From the NCBI GenBank assembly GCA_002292325.1, contig DBBR01000094.1, forward strand, positions 1 to 38,965: DNA of 38,965 nt, given 5' to 3'. A program made the translations under genes and the position numbers. This document shows positions 16,594-24,991 of the stretch, piece by piece. The stretch's first letter is position 1; each line of letters opens with the position of its first letter. The notes below the pieces were generated by a model that saw only the letters and a list, made by a program, of their open reading frames with translations, was not told the DNA's origin and made no database searches. The DNA is from Flavobacteriales bacterium UBA979 (GTDB lineage Bacteria; Bacteroidota; Bacteroidia; Flavobacteriales_D; Sanyastnellaceae).

Positions 16594-18123
16594 ACCAATG
16601 AAGAATCCAGCGAAGGTCACTCCTGCTTGGGTTTCCAGTGTGTCTTCTGTCAAGCAAGAAAGCGCTAATACACAAACAAAGAGTAAAGCCATGTGCGGAA
16701 GGGACGAGTCACCAGGTCGGACACCTCTCCATGCAAGGGTCAGTAGGATTGCTGCCCACAAAATTAAATTTAGCGGACCACCTGCGATTAGAAATGTCAC
16801 AAATTGATTGTGTGCACGGAGCCTGAATTCGGGTGCGAGGGGAGAGTTTAATTCGGAATAGGCCCAGTCGAATGATTGTCCTACGTCTCCAATCCCCACC
16901 CCAATGACCGGGTGATGACGATAGATATGAAAAGCTGCACGCAAGAACGCCAAGCGCTGAACTATGGAATGTCCACTGGGATTTCCCCCGTCCAAAGCAT
17001 TCCAAATTTCGAATTGGACAGCATCCAATCGCCGCTGCAGGCCATGATGCTCAAACTCCAATATGGTAGGGACTCCAGATTCAATCCATCCAATTTCTCG
17101 ATTGGATAGCTGAGCGACTCCTGCAAGGTCCTTCGCAAGGCCTTTGGACGTGAGGAACCGCATGAGCGTCATGCGCAGTTCTTGATGCCGTCCATCAAGG
17201 CCGTTTAATGGAAGCTCGCTGCGTGCTGCCCATCCGACTTCCAGCTCATTCCACGCGAGAAATGTCCAAACATGGTGCTCATTTTCACGCAGGCAACGAT
17301 CGGGGTGATGTTCATAAAACGCACCTTTTTCCGTGGTTTCAATCAGGGTTGCTGCATCCGGATAAACGGGTCGTAAACTCCAACAAAAAAAAGCGGCAGC
17401 TACCGCGCTAAAGCCGGCTATGGTCAACACGATCATGCGCCCTTTGTTGGAAATCCACCATGCAATCAATGTTACCGCTGGAAATAAGATTGCACCGGTC
17501 AACGACGCCACCTTCCAGGTAAACAGTCCGCCGAATAAACCAATCAAGATCAGAAATATGCCCGCCACCACTTCTTTCTGCATCATCCAACGATGCAGCC
17601 ACCAGCCCCAAATGAACGTGATCAGGAGGCTGAATCGGATGTGAGATATGAATGGAGACCAATCACGCGATTGCATTTTGCCTTCAAAATGGTAGCCCAT
17701 CCAAAGGCAAGCGACGCAAGCGGCGATAACCGCGACGGCCAAAGCATGCTGCACTAAGTTCATTCCTCGTTGTTGATTCCATCGACCTGAGATCAAGATG
17801 AGTGGAAAGGCCAACAAGGGGAGTTCAATCCTCAACGCACGCCAGCCATACGTCCAGTCGGCGGACCACAACAGGCTCATCAACTGCCATCCAAACAGCG
17901 CTAACACTCCCCACAAGACGAGTTGAGATTGCCAAAATGCCCATGATCGTCCGCGGAAAATCGGTCCGTTTTTCCAGCGATCGACGGCCCAAGCAATGAC
18001 CAGCAAAAAGGCCCCTTGACTCATCAAAAAGTTGGAGAAAGGAAGCGCAATAGCCGTCAGAATCAGGGCCGCGTCATACGTCCTTTGCACCGAAGGATTC
18101 GAACCTTTGTGCATTTTACTCAT
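16558..18123 (-). CDS. O-antigen ligase/polymerase family membrane protein
   Basis: A 521-aa polytopic protein with about ten transmembrane segments and one large periplasmic loop (residues about 255-420). The loop ends in the Wzy_C/WaaL signature: RLAFLRAAFHIYRHHPVIGVGIGD followed by FRLRAHNQFVTFLIAGG, with the conserved His/Arg positions. Such enzymes attach or polymerise undecaprenyl-linked glycans, as O-antigen onto lipid A core. The oversized, charged loop could hold acceptor specificity. The ATG start overlaps the S41 protease stop (ATGA), so translation is probably coupled to it. The 3' end overlaps the GT2-GT9 gene tail-to-tail by 36 bp. Confidence 0.85.
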   Translation of the reverse strand: MSKMHKGSNPSVQRTYDAALILTAIALPFSNFLMSQGAFLLVIAWAVDRWKNGPIFRGRSWAFWQSQLVLWGVLALFGWQLMSLLWSADWTYGWRALRIELPLLAFPLILISGRWNQQRGMNLVQHALAVAVIAACVACLWMGYHFEGKMQSRDWSPFISHIRFSLLITFIWGWWLHRWMMQKEVVAGIFLILIGLFGGLFTWKVASLTGAILFPAVTLIAWWISNKGRMIVLTIAGFSAVAAAFFCWSLRPVYPDAATLIETTEKGAFYEHHPDRCLRENEHHVWTFLAWNELEVGWAARSELPLNGLDGRHQELRMTLMRFLTSKGLAKDLAGVAQLSNREIGWIESGVPTILEFEHHGLQRRLDAVQFEIWNALDGGNPSGHSIVQRLAFLRAAFHIYRHHPVIGVGIGDVGQSFDWAYSELNSPLAPEFRLRAHNQFVTFLIAGGPLNLILWAAILLTLAWRGVRPGDSSLPHMALLFVCVLALSCLTEDTLETQAGVTFAGFFIGLLGRRTHAQIQ

Positions 18124-19808
18124 TCTGTAAACGTGGGACCTGCTAGGATGTCCAAGTGTCGATTTGTGGACATCAATTCAATGGCTTTGTTGAGGGGGTT
18201 GTCCCGAGGTATCGACCATTCAATAACCCCGGTTTGCAGATGATATCGCATAACCAATTCTTCCTCCAAAGCCCATGTTATTTCTTCCTTGAACCGATTC
18301 AAATCCCGCTCGATGGAAGGCTCCAATACCTGAGAAAAGGCATCGAATGCTGTGGAATCGAGGGAGTATATCTGCTCCTCACGAGCCAGTGCAGTGAGTT
18401 CGCTCCAGGCCGTTTGTGTTCTGGACTCAAAGGTAGTGGATTCGCTGTCCTTTGCGAATTGAACAAATGCCTGCCAATCGACTTCGCTGAGGTGAAAATC
18501 TTTTGCTGGTCCGATGCTATCATGTTGCGCACTCCAAGCATTGGCAAAGTCGAAAAGGGTTCCATTCATGTAGAGTCCTTCAAGCACATATCCCATGTAA
18601 GGAAGGTCCACTGGAACGTCCGGCTGAACTCCTTTTCCATCAATTACAGGACGACCATTGCGTGTTTTGAACGACTGGAGTGTCGAGTCAGCGAACGCTT
18701 GTGCTACTCCTTCAGCGGAACGTTTTCCGCCATAGTCAAGGCGTTGGATGCACCGGCCGCTCGCCGTGTAATATTTGGCTACGGTGACTTTGAGTTTGGT
18801 GCCATAGGCCAGTGGCTTGGTCTGCTGGACGAGGCCTTTTCCAAAACTCTCTTGGCCGACAATGATTGCACGGTCCAAATCTTGAAGTGTTCCGGCGACA
18901 ATTTCGGATGCCGATGCGGATTGTTCATCAATGAGCACGGCAACAGGCCAGTCTGGTACGAGAGGGTCAGCCATTGTTTTGTAGCTCTTCAACCACTCTT
19001 CTTTTTTACCTCGGGTGCTCACGACTTCTTCTCCCTTCGGCACAAACAGATTGACGATGCTGATGGATTCTTGAAGCAAGCCTCCTCCATTCCCACGCAA
19101 GTCTAAAACCAATTGGTTCACATCCGTGCTATCTTGAAGGTACCGAATGGCCTGACGCAATTCGAAGGAGCAACCACGGGTAAAGGCCCGCAGTATGACG
19201 TATCCAGTGCTGTCTGCTACGACTGAACGGAAGGGCACTGCAGGCAACTTTATTTTTTCACGCTCGATGCTCAATTCGGTGGTTTCCGATGCACCATTGG
19301 GGATGTATTTGATGATCACCTCAGTTCCACTCGCTCCTTGCAGAAGCTCTGAGACCAAATCAGGGTTCACCTCTAGGAGCGGTTGGCCATCCACATGGGT
19401 CAATTCATCGCCAATTTTCAAGCCTGCTCGCGCTGCGGGAAAGTCAGGCAGCACGTCCACAAATAAGTGTCGATCATTGATGAATTGGATGCTGGCGCCG
19501 ATGCCACCATATTCTCCAGTGGTCATGAACCGTAAATCTTCGATGCGCGATTCTGGGTAGTAAACCGTGTATGGATCGAGGCTGCTGACCATGGCGTCCA
19601 TTCCGGCTTCCATCAATTCACCGGGTTGAATCTCGTCGACGTAATAAATGTTGAGTTCCCGAAACATGGCCGTCATGATTTCGAGTTGCTTCGATAATTC
19701 AAAGTAATTTTCCCGGAGGGGAGCTGCTGCGATCAACAGTCCCAGAAATGGCACCATCCAAAGCCAGCGTTTGCGTGAATTCGAGGAGGGGCGGGGCTGC
19801 AAGTTCAT
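18120..19808 (-). CDS. S41 family C-terminal processing peptidase
   Basis: A 562-aa protein with an N-terminal signal anchor (residues about 13-30). It has a PDZ domain (about 95-185, MTTGEYGGIGASI … AGLKIGDELTHVDG) and the tail-specific protease core. The Ser/Lys dyad is complete: Ser299 in DEQSASASEIVAG and Lys324 in ESFGKGLVQ, 25 residues apart as in E. coli Tsp. LDLRGNGGGLL is the usual core strand. Residues about 410-562 are a helical C-terminal extension seen in Bacteroidota CTPs. It likely trims periplasmic proteins. It sits within a tightly packed string: its start overlaps the rnpA stop by 4 bp, and its stop overlaps the O-antigen ligase start. Confidence 0.95.
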   Translation of the reverse strand: MNLQPRPSSNSRKRWLWMVPFLGLLIAAAPLRENYFELSKQLEIMTAMFRELNIYYVDEIQPGELMEAGMDAMVSSLDPYTVYYPESRIEDLRFMTTGEYGGIGASIQFINDRHLFVDVLPDFPAARAGLKIGDELTHVDGQPLLEVNPDLVSELLQGASGTEVIIKYIPNGASETTELSIEREKIKLPAVPFRSVVADSTGYVILRAFTRGCSFELRQAIRYLQDSTDVNQLVLDLRGNGGGLLQESISIVNLFVPKGEEVVSTRGKKEEWLKSYKTMADPLVPDWPVAVLIDEQSASASEIVAGTLQDLDRAIIVGQESFGKGLVQQTKPLAYGTKLKVTVAKYYTASGRCIQRLDYGGKRSAEGVAQAFADSTLQSFKTRNGRPVIDGKGVQPDVPVDLPYMGYVLEGLYMNGTLFDFANAWSAQHDSIGPAKDFHLSEVDWQAFVQFAKDSESTTFESRTQTAWSELTALAREEQIYSLDSTAFDAFSQVLEPSIERDLNRFKEEITWALEEELVMRYHLQTGVIEWSIPRDNPLNKAIELMSTNRHLDILAGPTFTE

Positions 19809-20230
19809 ACAAGTGCGTTTGTCAACTGTTCAACGACGGTGGTCATGCTTTTTTGCATCTCCTCGAAAGTAGGCATTTCTTTTCCCACAAAAATGAAAAC
19901 GATGGCCCACTGTTTTTGTTGTGCATCGAGCGTCTCAAGAACGGGTTGCTTTTGAAGGCGCCAATTCTCTCGCATCAGGCGTTTGATTCTGTTGCGATCA
20001 ACAGCGCGCTTGAACGAGCGTTTACTGACTGAAACCATGGCCTGACAAGGGACAGCTTCCGGCAGGGAGGCTTCTAGATAGCGCACAACCAGTGGCCGAG
20101 ATTTGAGCTTCGACCCTCCTTCAAAAAGCTGTTCGATGAGCTTTTTGGATTTGAGGTGTTCAGCCCGCGGGAATGAAAAGTTAGATGACTCGGACAAAGG
20201 GCGCTTATTTGCCCTGAATGTAGTGCTCAA
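19805..20230 (-). CDS. rnpA: Ribonuclease P protein component
   Basis: A protein of up to 141 aa and the protein subunit of RNase P, which binds the RNA subunit and the 5' leader of pre-tRNA. The RNR motif region is clear (VDRNRIKRLMRENWR), as are KKLIEQLFEGG and VSKRSFKRAV. The start is uncertain: the longest frame begins at TTG 20230 and overlaps the hemD stop by 26 bp. A second TTG at 20197 would give MSESSNFSFPRAEHLKS, with no overlap and an opening closer to Bacteroidota homologues. rnpA here is not next to rpmH, as is usual for this phylum. Confidence 0.95.
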   Translation of the reverse strand: MSTTFRANKRPLSESSNFSFPRAEHLKSKKLIEQLFEGGSKLKSRPLVVRYLEASLPEAVPCQAMVSVSKRSFKRAVDRNRIKRLMRENWRLQKQPVLETLDAQQKQWAIVFIFVGKEMPTFEEMQKSMTTVVEQLTNALV

Positions 20231-20948
20231 TGGCCATAGTCATTGAGGGGGCTTTCGGGGTTGGCGCTGATACATCCACGCGCAAACCTGCTTTTTCCGC
20301 TGCTTTGACAGTCGTTGGTCCAAACGTAGCGATTTTCGTTTCTCCCTGACTGAATTCCGGAAAATTTTTAAATAGACTCTCGATACCACTGGGGCTGTAA
20401 AAGACGAGCAGGTCATACTTTACCTCACTCAGGTCACTGAGGTCTGAACAAACTGTTCGGTACATCATCGCCCGGGTAAAGTTGATGTTGGCCTCTTCGA
20501 GAATTTTCGGAATGGAGGGCTTCATCAAATCACTGCACGGCAACAAAAACTTTTCCCCTTTGTGCTTTTTGATGGAATCCATCAAGTCCTGGAAGCGGAA
20601 TTTGCCGTAAAAAATTTTGCGTTTGCGGTAGACCACATATTTCTGCAGGTAGAATGCAGTGGCCTCGCTGATGCAAAAGTATTTCAGCGAATCAGGGACT
20701 TCATACCTCAATTCCTCGGCTAGCCGAAAGAAGTGATCGACGGCGTTTCGACTCGTCATGATGACCGCCGTATGCTCGGCCAGGTCAATTCGTTGTTGAC
20801 GAAACTCTTGGCCCTCGACTCCTTCTACGTGAATGAAGGGACGAAAGTCAATGGTCAGTTTTTGTCGGTCTGCTAGGTCGAAGTACGGTGACTTGTCCGT
20901 AGCAGGCTTCGGCTGGGAAATCAAAATAGTCTTAAGCTTCTGCGCCAT
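20205..20948 (-). CDS. hemD: Uroporphyrinogen-III synthase
   Basis: A 247-aa two-lobed protein of the HemD fold; it cyclises hydroxymethylbilane to uroporphyrinogen III in haem biosynthesis. Seen: an N-terminal KTILISQPKP, a middle VIMTSRNAVDHFF and C-terminal DLLVFYSPSGIESLF … IATFGPTTVKAAEKAGL, a pattern diagnostic for HemD. It lies 27 bp downstream of DUF4271 and overlaps rnpA by up to 26 bp, as in other Bacteroidota. The stop falls in the rnpA N-terminal region. The protein is more Lys-rich than its neighbours. Annotation is firm despite low sequence conservation in this family. Confidence 0.9.
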   Translation of the reverse strand: MAQKLKTILISQPKPATDKSPYFDLADRQKLTIDFRPFIHVEGVEGQEFRQQRIDLAEHTAVIMTSRNAVDHFFRLAEELRYEVPDSLKYFCISEATAFYLQKYVVYRKRKIFYGKFRFQDLMDSIKKHKGEKFLLPCSDLMKPSIPKILEEANINFTRAMMYRTVCSDLSDLSEVKYDLLVFYSPSGIESLFKNFPEFSQGETKIATFGPTTVKAAEKAGLRVDVSAPTPKAPSMTMAIEHYIQGK

Positions 20949-20975
20949 AGTCTTGGTTCAATGCTCACAAACGGA

Positions 20976-21650
20976 CTAACCTAATTCACAGTACAGGAGA
21001 TAGGAAGGCCCAATTTCGAGGGTGCAAATGTACGCAATTCCCCAACTAAAATGAAGCCGCTTTTGCACGATGGATTGAATTTGACGAATCCACTTTGTTG
21101 CGAGCCAGCCAACCCAGATTACCAGCGCATGACTCCAGATGATAGCGCGTTCATTGAACCCCATATTTTGCGATAGTTCCCAAACGAGCAAACTGGTCAG
21201 CAACCAGAGCAACCAATTTCGCATGTGGCGGTCGACTTCAAATCCACGTTGGACTGCTTCCTCCTCCATCGTCACCCAAGCTCCTATCCAACCTCCCAGA
21301 TGACGGGTCAGAAGCGTGCAGAGTCCCAACAACATTCCCCATCCTGCCCCAGTCCATCCCCATTGAGAGGGGAGTTCCTCTAAAGCTTGGAACTCCCATA
21401 AGCTTCCGAGTATGCCCCAGCAAACCAACCCCAAGCCGTGGCTCGTGATCGTGCCTCCCGTTCGAGCTGATTCATCTGCTAACCGCTGCCAAACCCGCTT
21501 AATCTGATACGCTGACCAAACTGTTAATGCCCATTCTCGTTGGAAGCGAACGCGCAGCAGGGCAGTCGCAATGAGCCCGATGAGCGCCAGAATGATTGGA
21601 GTTGCTAGAACCACAATGGCAGAGTCGGGAAGCGGCTGACCTTCAAACAT
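20976..21650 (-). CDS. DUF4271 family membrane protein
   Basis: A 224-aa polytopic membrane protein with about six hydrophobic segments. DUF4271 proteins are Bacteroidota-specific and commonly precede hemD, exactly the case here (27 bp gap). The function is unknown; co-occurrence with hemD hints at haem or tetrapyrrole handling in the membrane, but that is inference. The frame is open to a TTG at 21665, yet the ATG at 21650 (MFEGQPLPDSAIVV) gives a family-like short N-terminus and is preferred. The family call rests on layout plus context. Confidence 0.75.
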   Translation of the reverse strand: MFEGQPLPDSAIVVLATPIILALIGLIATALLRVRFQREWALTVWSAYQIKRVWQRLADESARTGGTITSHGLGLVCWGILGSLWEFQALEELPSQWGWTGAGWGMLLGLCTLLTRHLGGWIGAWVTMEEEAVQRGFEVDRHMRNWLLWLLTSLLVWELSQNMGFNERAIIWSHALVIWVGWLATKWIRQIQSIVQKRLHFSWGIAYICTLEIGPSYLLYCELG

Positions 21651-21689
21651 GCTGCGAAGATTCAAAAATCAACGCAGATTCCGCAACGC

Positions 21690-24600
21690 TTAATGAAGTG
21701 AGAGATGAATTGGAAGGGAATATCTGCTGAAATCTTGCGAATGCAATGATTGAAATTGTGCAATGACCCAGTATGTGCCGGGTGTGAATGTCCCATTATT
21801 GGACAATCCGTCCCAGTGAATGATGTGAGGAGTTTCCCCGTGAATGGCCCATGTTTCTTCATGAAAGGAACGCAGGTCTGTCCCATTCCCGTCGACAATT
21901 TTGAGCTGTACCTCCCAAGCCCCTTCTCCTGGCGCTGTGATCTGAAGTTGAATCGGGCAAATGTTGCCCGTCCCATCGCGATACCAGGTATCTTGAAGTG
22001 CAACAATCGGTTGAATGGAAGAAATGGGATGCTGCAACTGCCAACTGTTCCATTCGCCAGCAGAATGTCCTGAGGCATGGCTCGAAGACTTCCAGTTTGC
22101 TGTACTTCCTGTGATCGAATGGATGGTTGTTCGTTCAAGACTGTGATCCAAGCTATGCCAAGGCGATTCCATGTCGGGTTCGATCCAAACGAGGTCCATG
22201 TGCTCGCCGTCGCGAGCCAACTGGAGTGAAAAGGTGGACCAGGTGCTTGGGAGATCAGCAGGAATCAAAACACTTGCAGGGTTCACCCGGCTTGGACAAT
22301 GCGCCCATGCTACGGTTTGATAAGGCGGGATAAACCACTGAATTTCTGGAGTAATGCTCTTCCAATCATCTGGGAATGATGGAGTTTCGGTGGACCATTG
22401 CCACCCTTTCGTGGTACCCCACAGGTCAGAAGAATTGGCGAGTTCAATGAAGGGTTCTTCACCGTTGGTGCGGAGTCGCCTGATTTCATTCAATGTAAGC
22501 TGCGCCTCGAAGTTGATTTGATCGATTGAGGGGCATTCAAAGATTTCTTCGGGCAAGGGGTTGAGATCCAGCCATACGGTGTGGGGTTCAAACGCCCAAA
22601 GCCAGTTTCCATGAACTTCGGGCTTGAGGGGAATCCAGCCGTCCTTGAATTCATCATGCGCTTCGCTGAGCAACAAAATCCGTTGACCTTGAAATTGCCC
22701 GCACAACAAGGGAACCGGATCAGGTTCAGTCGGGAGCGTGAGAGGGATAAGCTCAGTGGCATCAGGCGAAGCAAAGGAGCAGCCTCGAGCATCAGAACTG
22801 GAATCCCAGTCCCGCCAACTGTCAATTCCGTTTTCCATGTGTTGGGTGTGGAGGCGTACCAGACTGAAACCTGCGTTTTCTTTGGATCGATCACGGTGCC
22901 AGCAAGCGCGGTATGAGACTTCGTGTAAAACCTCGCCGAATACATCCTTGAGCATGACGTTGCCGCGCTGGGTTGGAAGGTCGATGGACTCAAAGCAAAA
23001 TCGGTCGCTGGGATGGAGAATGGTGCGTGTGTTGCACGTGACCCTGTTCACTTCGACGCCTGCCAATTCGATGGTTTTGGAAGATGCGTTAAGGACCTCT
23101 ACAAAGCTCCCCCATTGCTCGCTCAAACCTTGTGGATGGTGCGAGATTTCTGCAATCACCAAGTCACCTGGAACAGGAAAAGACTGCACATGGAGGTTGA
23201 TGGGCCAAGCGGTTTGCTCGCCCTTTTCAGAATAGCAACTGGCCATGTTGCTGAGCCTCAACCGCCAATCAGTATCTGGGGGCACTGAATCCAACTCCCA
23301 CCTCACGGCATGCGGACTGTCCAAAGTCCACCAAGCATGGCCTTGATGCATGAGCGGCGTGTGGCTTGGATCCAGGGGCAGGTTGAAGAAGGTACTCCCA
23401 TGCTGTGGCCCCAGTGGCAGGGAATGAGTAGGGTAAAAACTCTCGATCGATAGAGCCTCGTCTTCATCGCTTGAAGCCATCCCAGGCGAAGGGGGCTGAC
23501 TTCCTTCGAACCAATTTTCTTGAATATTGCAAGCCGTTAGGTATCTCTTTTGCAGATGAATTCCCTCCTGGGAAGTCTCCCACCAATCCGATGTATAAAT
23601 CAATTCGTTCAGGATTTCCCCGTGGATGTTCATCAGTTGAAGGGATTCACCTGAATTATGGAATGTGCTGTTTGATTGGATTTGAGCCTTGTGTTGAGAG
23701 ACCAAAGGGTTCGTGCCTTCTGAACACATGAAAATGGCGCGTTCTTCCGGTTCCAAGACCCCATCCCAGCTGTCCATAGGCTCAAGGTTCGAGACGGTAG
23801 AAGTGCTTCCATCCTTCCACAGTAGATCCGCCAGACGAATAGCATGATCGGATGCATTCAGCAATTCAATCCACTCGCCCTGAGCCTCCGATTCAATCAT
23901 GATTTCTGTGAATATCAAGTCACCAGGGTCATTGATCAGAGAGTGCGTTCGATGAAAATCGATCAGCGTATCGCCCATTTCGTTGCCCGAAACATCAAAA
24001 AACTCACTGATCTTTATCCTGCGTGACTGCCCGATTTCCCAGTCTGCGAGCGGGAGAAATTCGAGTTGATTTAGAGCGGGATTAAAGAGATACGGGATGG
24101 AATCCCAAAGAGGGCCGTGCAGAACCACTCCGGTGTTGGCTGCAATGGGCTCGTTAAATTGTATTTGAATGACCGGTCCAGTGCGGAATTCCTGTGCATG
24201 GATTTTTGGCGCAATGAGATCCGGTATGTAGGGCCCAAATTGGAGCACTTCGAATTCGAAATCAGTGGTATGGGATGAGGTGAACTCGGCAGAAAATGCG
24301 AGGGACTGAGGCAGGGCATGCACCGCCTTTGATAGAAAACAAAGCGCGGATTGGTTTCCAAATGCATCCATTCGCCGAATTCCCACCCAAGCGGTATCGG
24401 AGTCAGGAGGCTGATGCCACTCCAGTTCGAGTTCCATGGGTTCAGAAAAATGAGCATTCGTTGATGGAGACAGCACGGAAAATGTTGAATTGGATGCGGC
24501 AGGAATCAACGAGAACCACCTCAATGAATCATTTGTCCCGGTCTCTCCGAGGTGGAAAAAACTACCAGGGGCCAGATCGGGCTGAGATTGCCAACCTTCG

Positions 24601-24902
24601 ACTGCAACCCCACCGGTATCAGTCAACCAATGCAGCCGGCTGAAATTCGCCCCCGAGCCAGACAGGTCTTGCTTCCATCGGATGCGGCAAGACAACCCCC
24701 AATCTTCTGTCGGCAGACTGATTGGTGACAGCCGCAAATAGGAAGTCCCTGCTGCATCAGCGGATAATGTCCAAGTAGCTCCGTTTTGTTCCCAATCGTT
24801 CAGTGTCCCCGTCACCGACCACTGTCCAATGGCCAATGGCACGAAGCACTGACTTCCCATGATGACAAGAAACCATCTGCAATGCCTTTTTTGCGCGCCC
24901 AT
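21690..24902 (-). CDS. Large secreted lamin-tail-domain protein
   Basis: A 1070-aa exported protein. Residues 1-27 (from ATG 24902) are a signal peptide ending AIGQ. Residues about 30-220 resemble a beta-sandwich/LamG-like module (LSCRIRWKQDLSGSG). An Ig-like segment (PVIQIQFNEPIAANTG) follows, then two clear lamin tail domains (about 330-440, DLIFTEIMIESEAQGEWIEL; about 600-700, DLVIAEISHHPQGLSEQWGS). A third, weaker one begins near LTLNEIRRLRTNGEEPFIEL. The last 90 residues are a FlgD-Ig-like fold (VQLKIVDGNGTDLR … GTFTPGTYWVIAQF). No canonical T9SS type A sorting domain is visible, so the export route to the surface is open. Its stop is 39 bp before the DUF4271 start. A GTG at 24911 is an alternative start. 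Function unknown, probably surface adhesion or matrix. Confidence 0.85.
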   Translation of the reverse strand: MGAQKRHCRWFLVIMGSQCFVPLAIGQWSVTGTLNDWEQNGATWTLSADAAGTSYLRLSPISLPTEDWGLSCRIRWKQDLSGSGANFSRLHWLTDTGGVAVEGWQSQPDLAPGSFFHLGETGTNDSLRWFSLIPAASNSTFSVLSPSTNAHFSEPMELELEWHQPPDSDTAWVGIRRMDAFGNQSALCFLSKAVHALPQSLAFSAEFTSSHTTDFEFEVLQFGPYIPDLIAPKIHAQEFRTGPVIQIQFNEPIAANTGVVLHGPLWDSIPYLFNPALNQLEFLPLADWEIGQSRRIKISEFFDVSGNEMGDTLIDFHRTHSLINDPGDLIFTEIMIESEAQGEWIELLNASDHAIRLADLLWKDGSTSTVSNLEPMDSWDGVLEPEERAIFMCSEGTNPLVSQHKAQIQSNSTFHNSGESLQLMNIHGEILNELIYTSDWWETSQEGIHLQKRYLTACNIQENWFEGSQPPSPGMASSDEDEALSIESFYPTHSLPLGPQHGSTFFNLPLDPSHTPLMHQGHAWWTLDSPHAVRWELDSVPPDTDWRLRLSNMASCYSEKGEQTAWPINLHVQSFPVPGDLVIAEISHHPQGLSEQWGSFVEVLNASSKTIELAGVEVNRVTCNTRTILHPSDRFCFESIDLPTQRGNVMLKDVFGEVLHEVSYRACWHRDRSKENAGFSLVRLHTQHMENGIDSWRDWDSSSDARGCSFASPDATELIPLTLPTEPDPVPLLCGQFQGQRILLLSEAHDEFKDGWIPLKPEVHGNWLWAFEPHTVWLDLNPLPEEIFECPSIDQINFEAQLTLNEIRRLRTNGEEPFIELANSSDLWGTTKGWQWSTETPSFPDDWKSITPEIQWFIPPYQTVAWAHCPSRVNPASVLIPADLPSTWSTFSLQLARDGEHMDLVWIEPDMESPWHSLDHSLERTTIHSITGSTANWKSSSHASGHSAGEWNSWQLQHPISSIQPIVALQDTWYRDGTGNICPIQLQITAPGEGAWEVQLKIVDGNGTDLRSFHEETWAIHGETPHIIHWDGLSNNGTFTPGTYWVIAQFQSLHSQDFSRYSLPIHLSLH

Positions 24903-24913
24903 TTTATCCACGA

Positions 24914-24933
24914 AATAACGTCAACACGTTATT
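24914..24933. repeat. Perfect short inverted repeat in the divergent lamin-tail/asd intergenic region
   Basis: AATAACG - 6 nt (TCAACA) - CGTTATT, a perfect 7-bp dyad, 11 bp upstream of the lamin-tail ATG (24902) and 58 bp upstream of asd. The spacing of half-sites fits a dimeric regulator, but no cognate protein is identified. Confidence 0.5.
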
Positions 24934-24991
24934 GGCGAACACTCGATTTCTTCGTTGAGAGTCATCAATTTGCAAGTGAAAAGCAGGACAG

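Noticed and set aside
18156..19106. 316-aa plus-strand ORF opposite the S41 peptidase
   Set aside because: Long, but it is antisense to a catalytic core with the Ser/Lys dyad in the right frame; its own sequence has no family-like motif.
24965..24972. TCAATTTG before asd as a -7 box
   Set aside because: It breaks the TA of TAnnTTTG and the nearest TTG is far outside the usual spacing.
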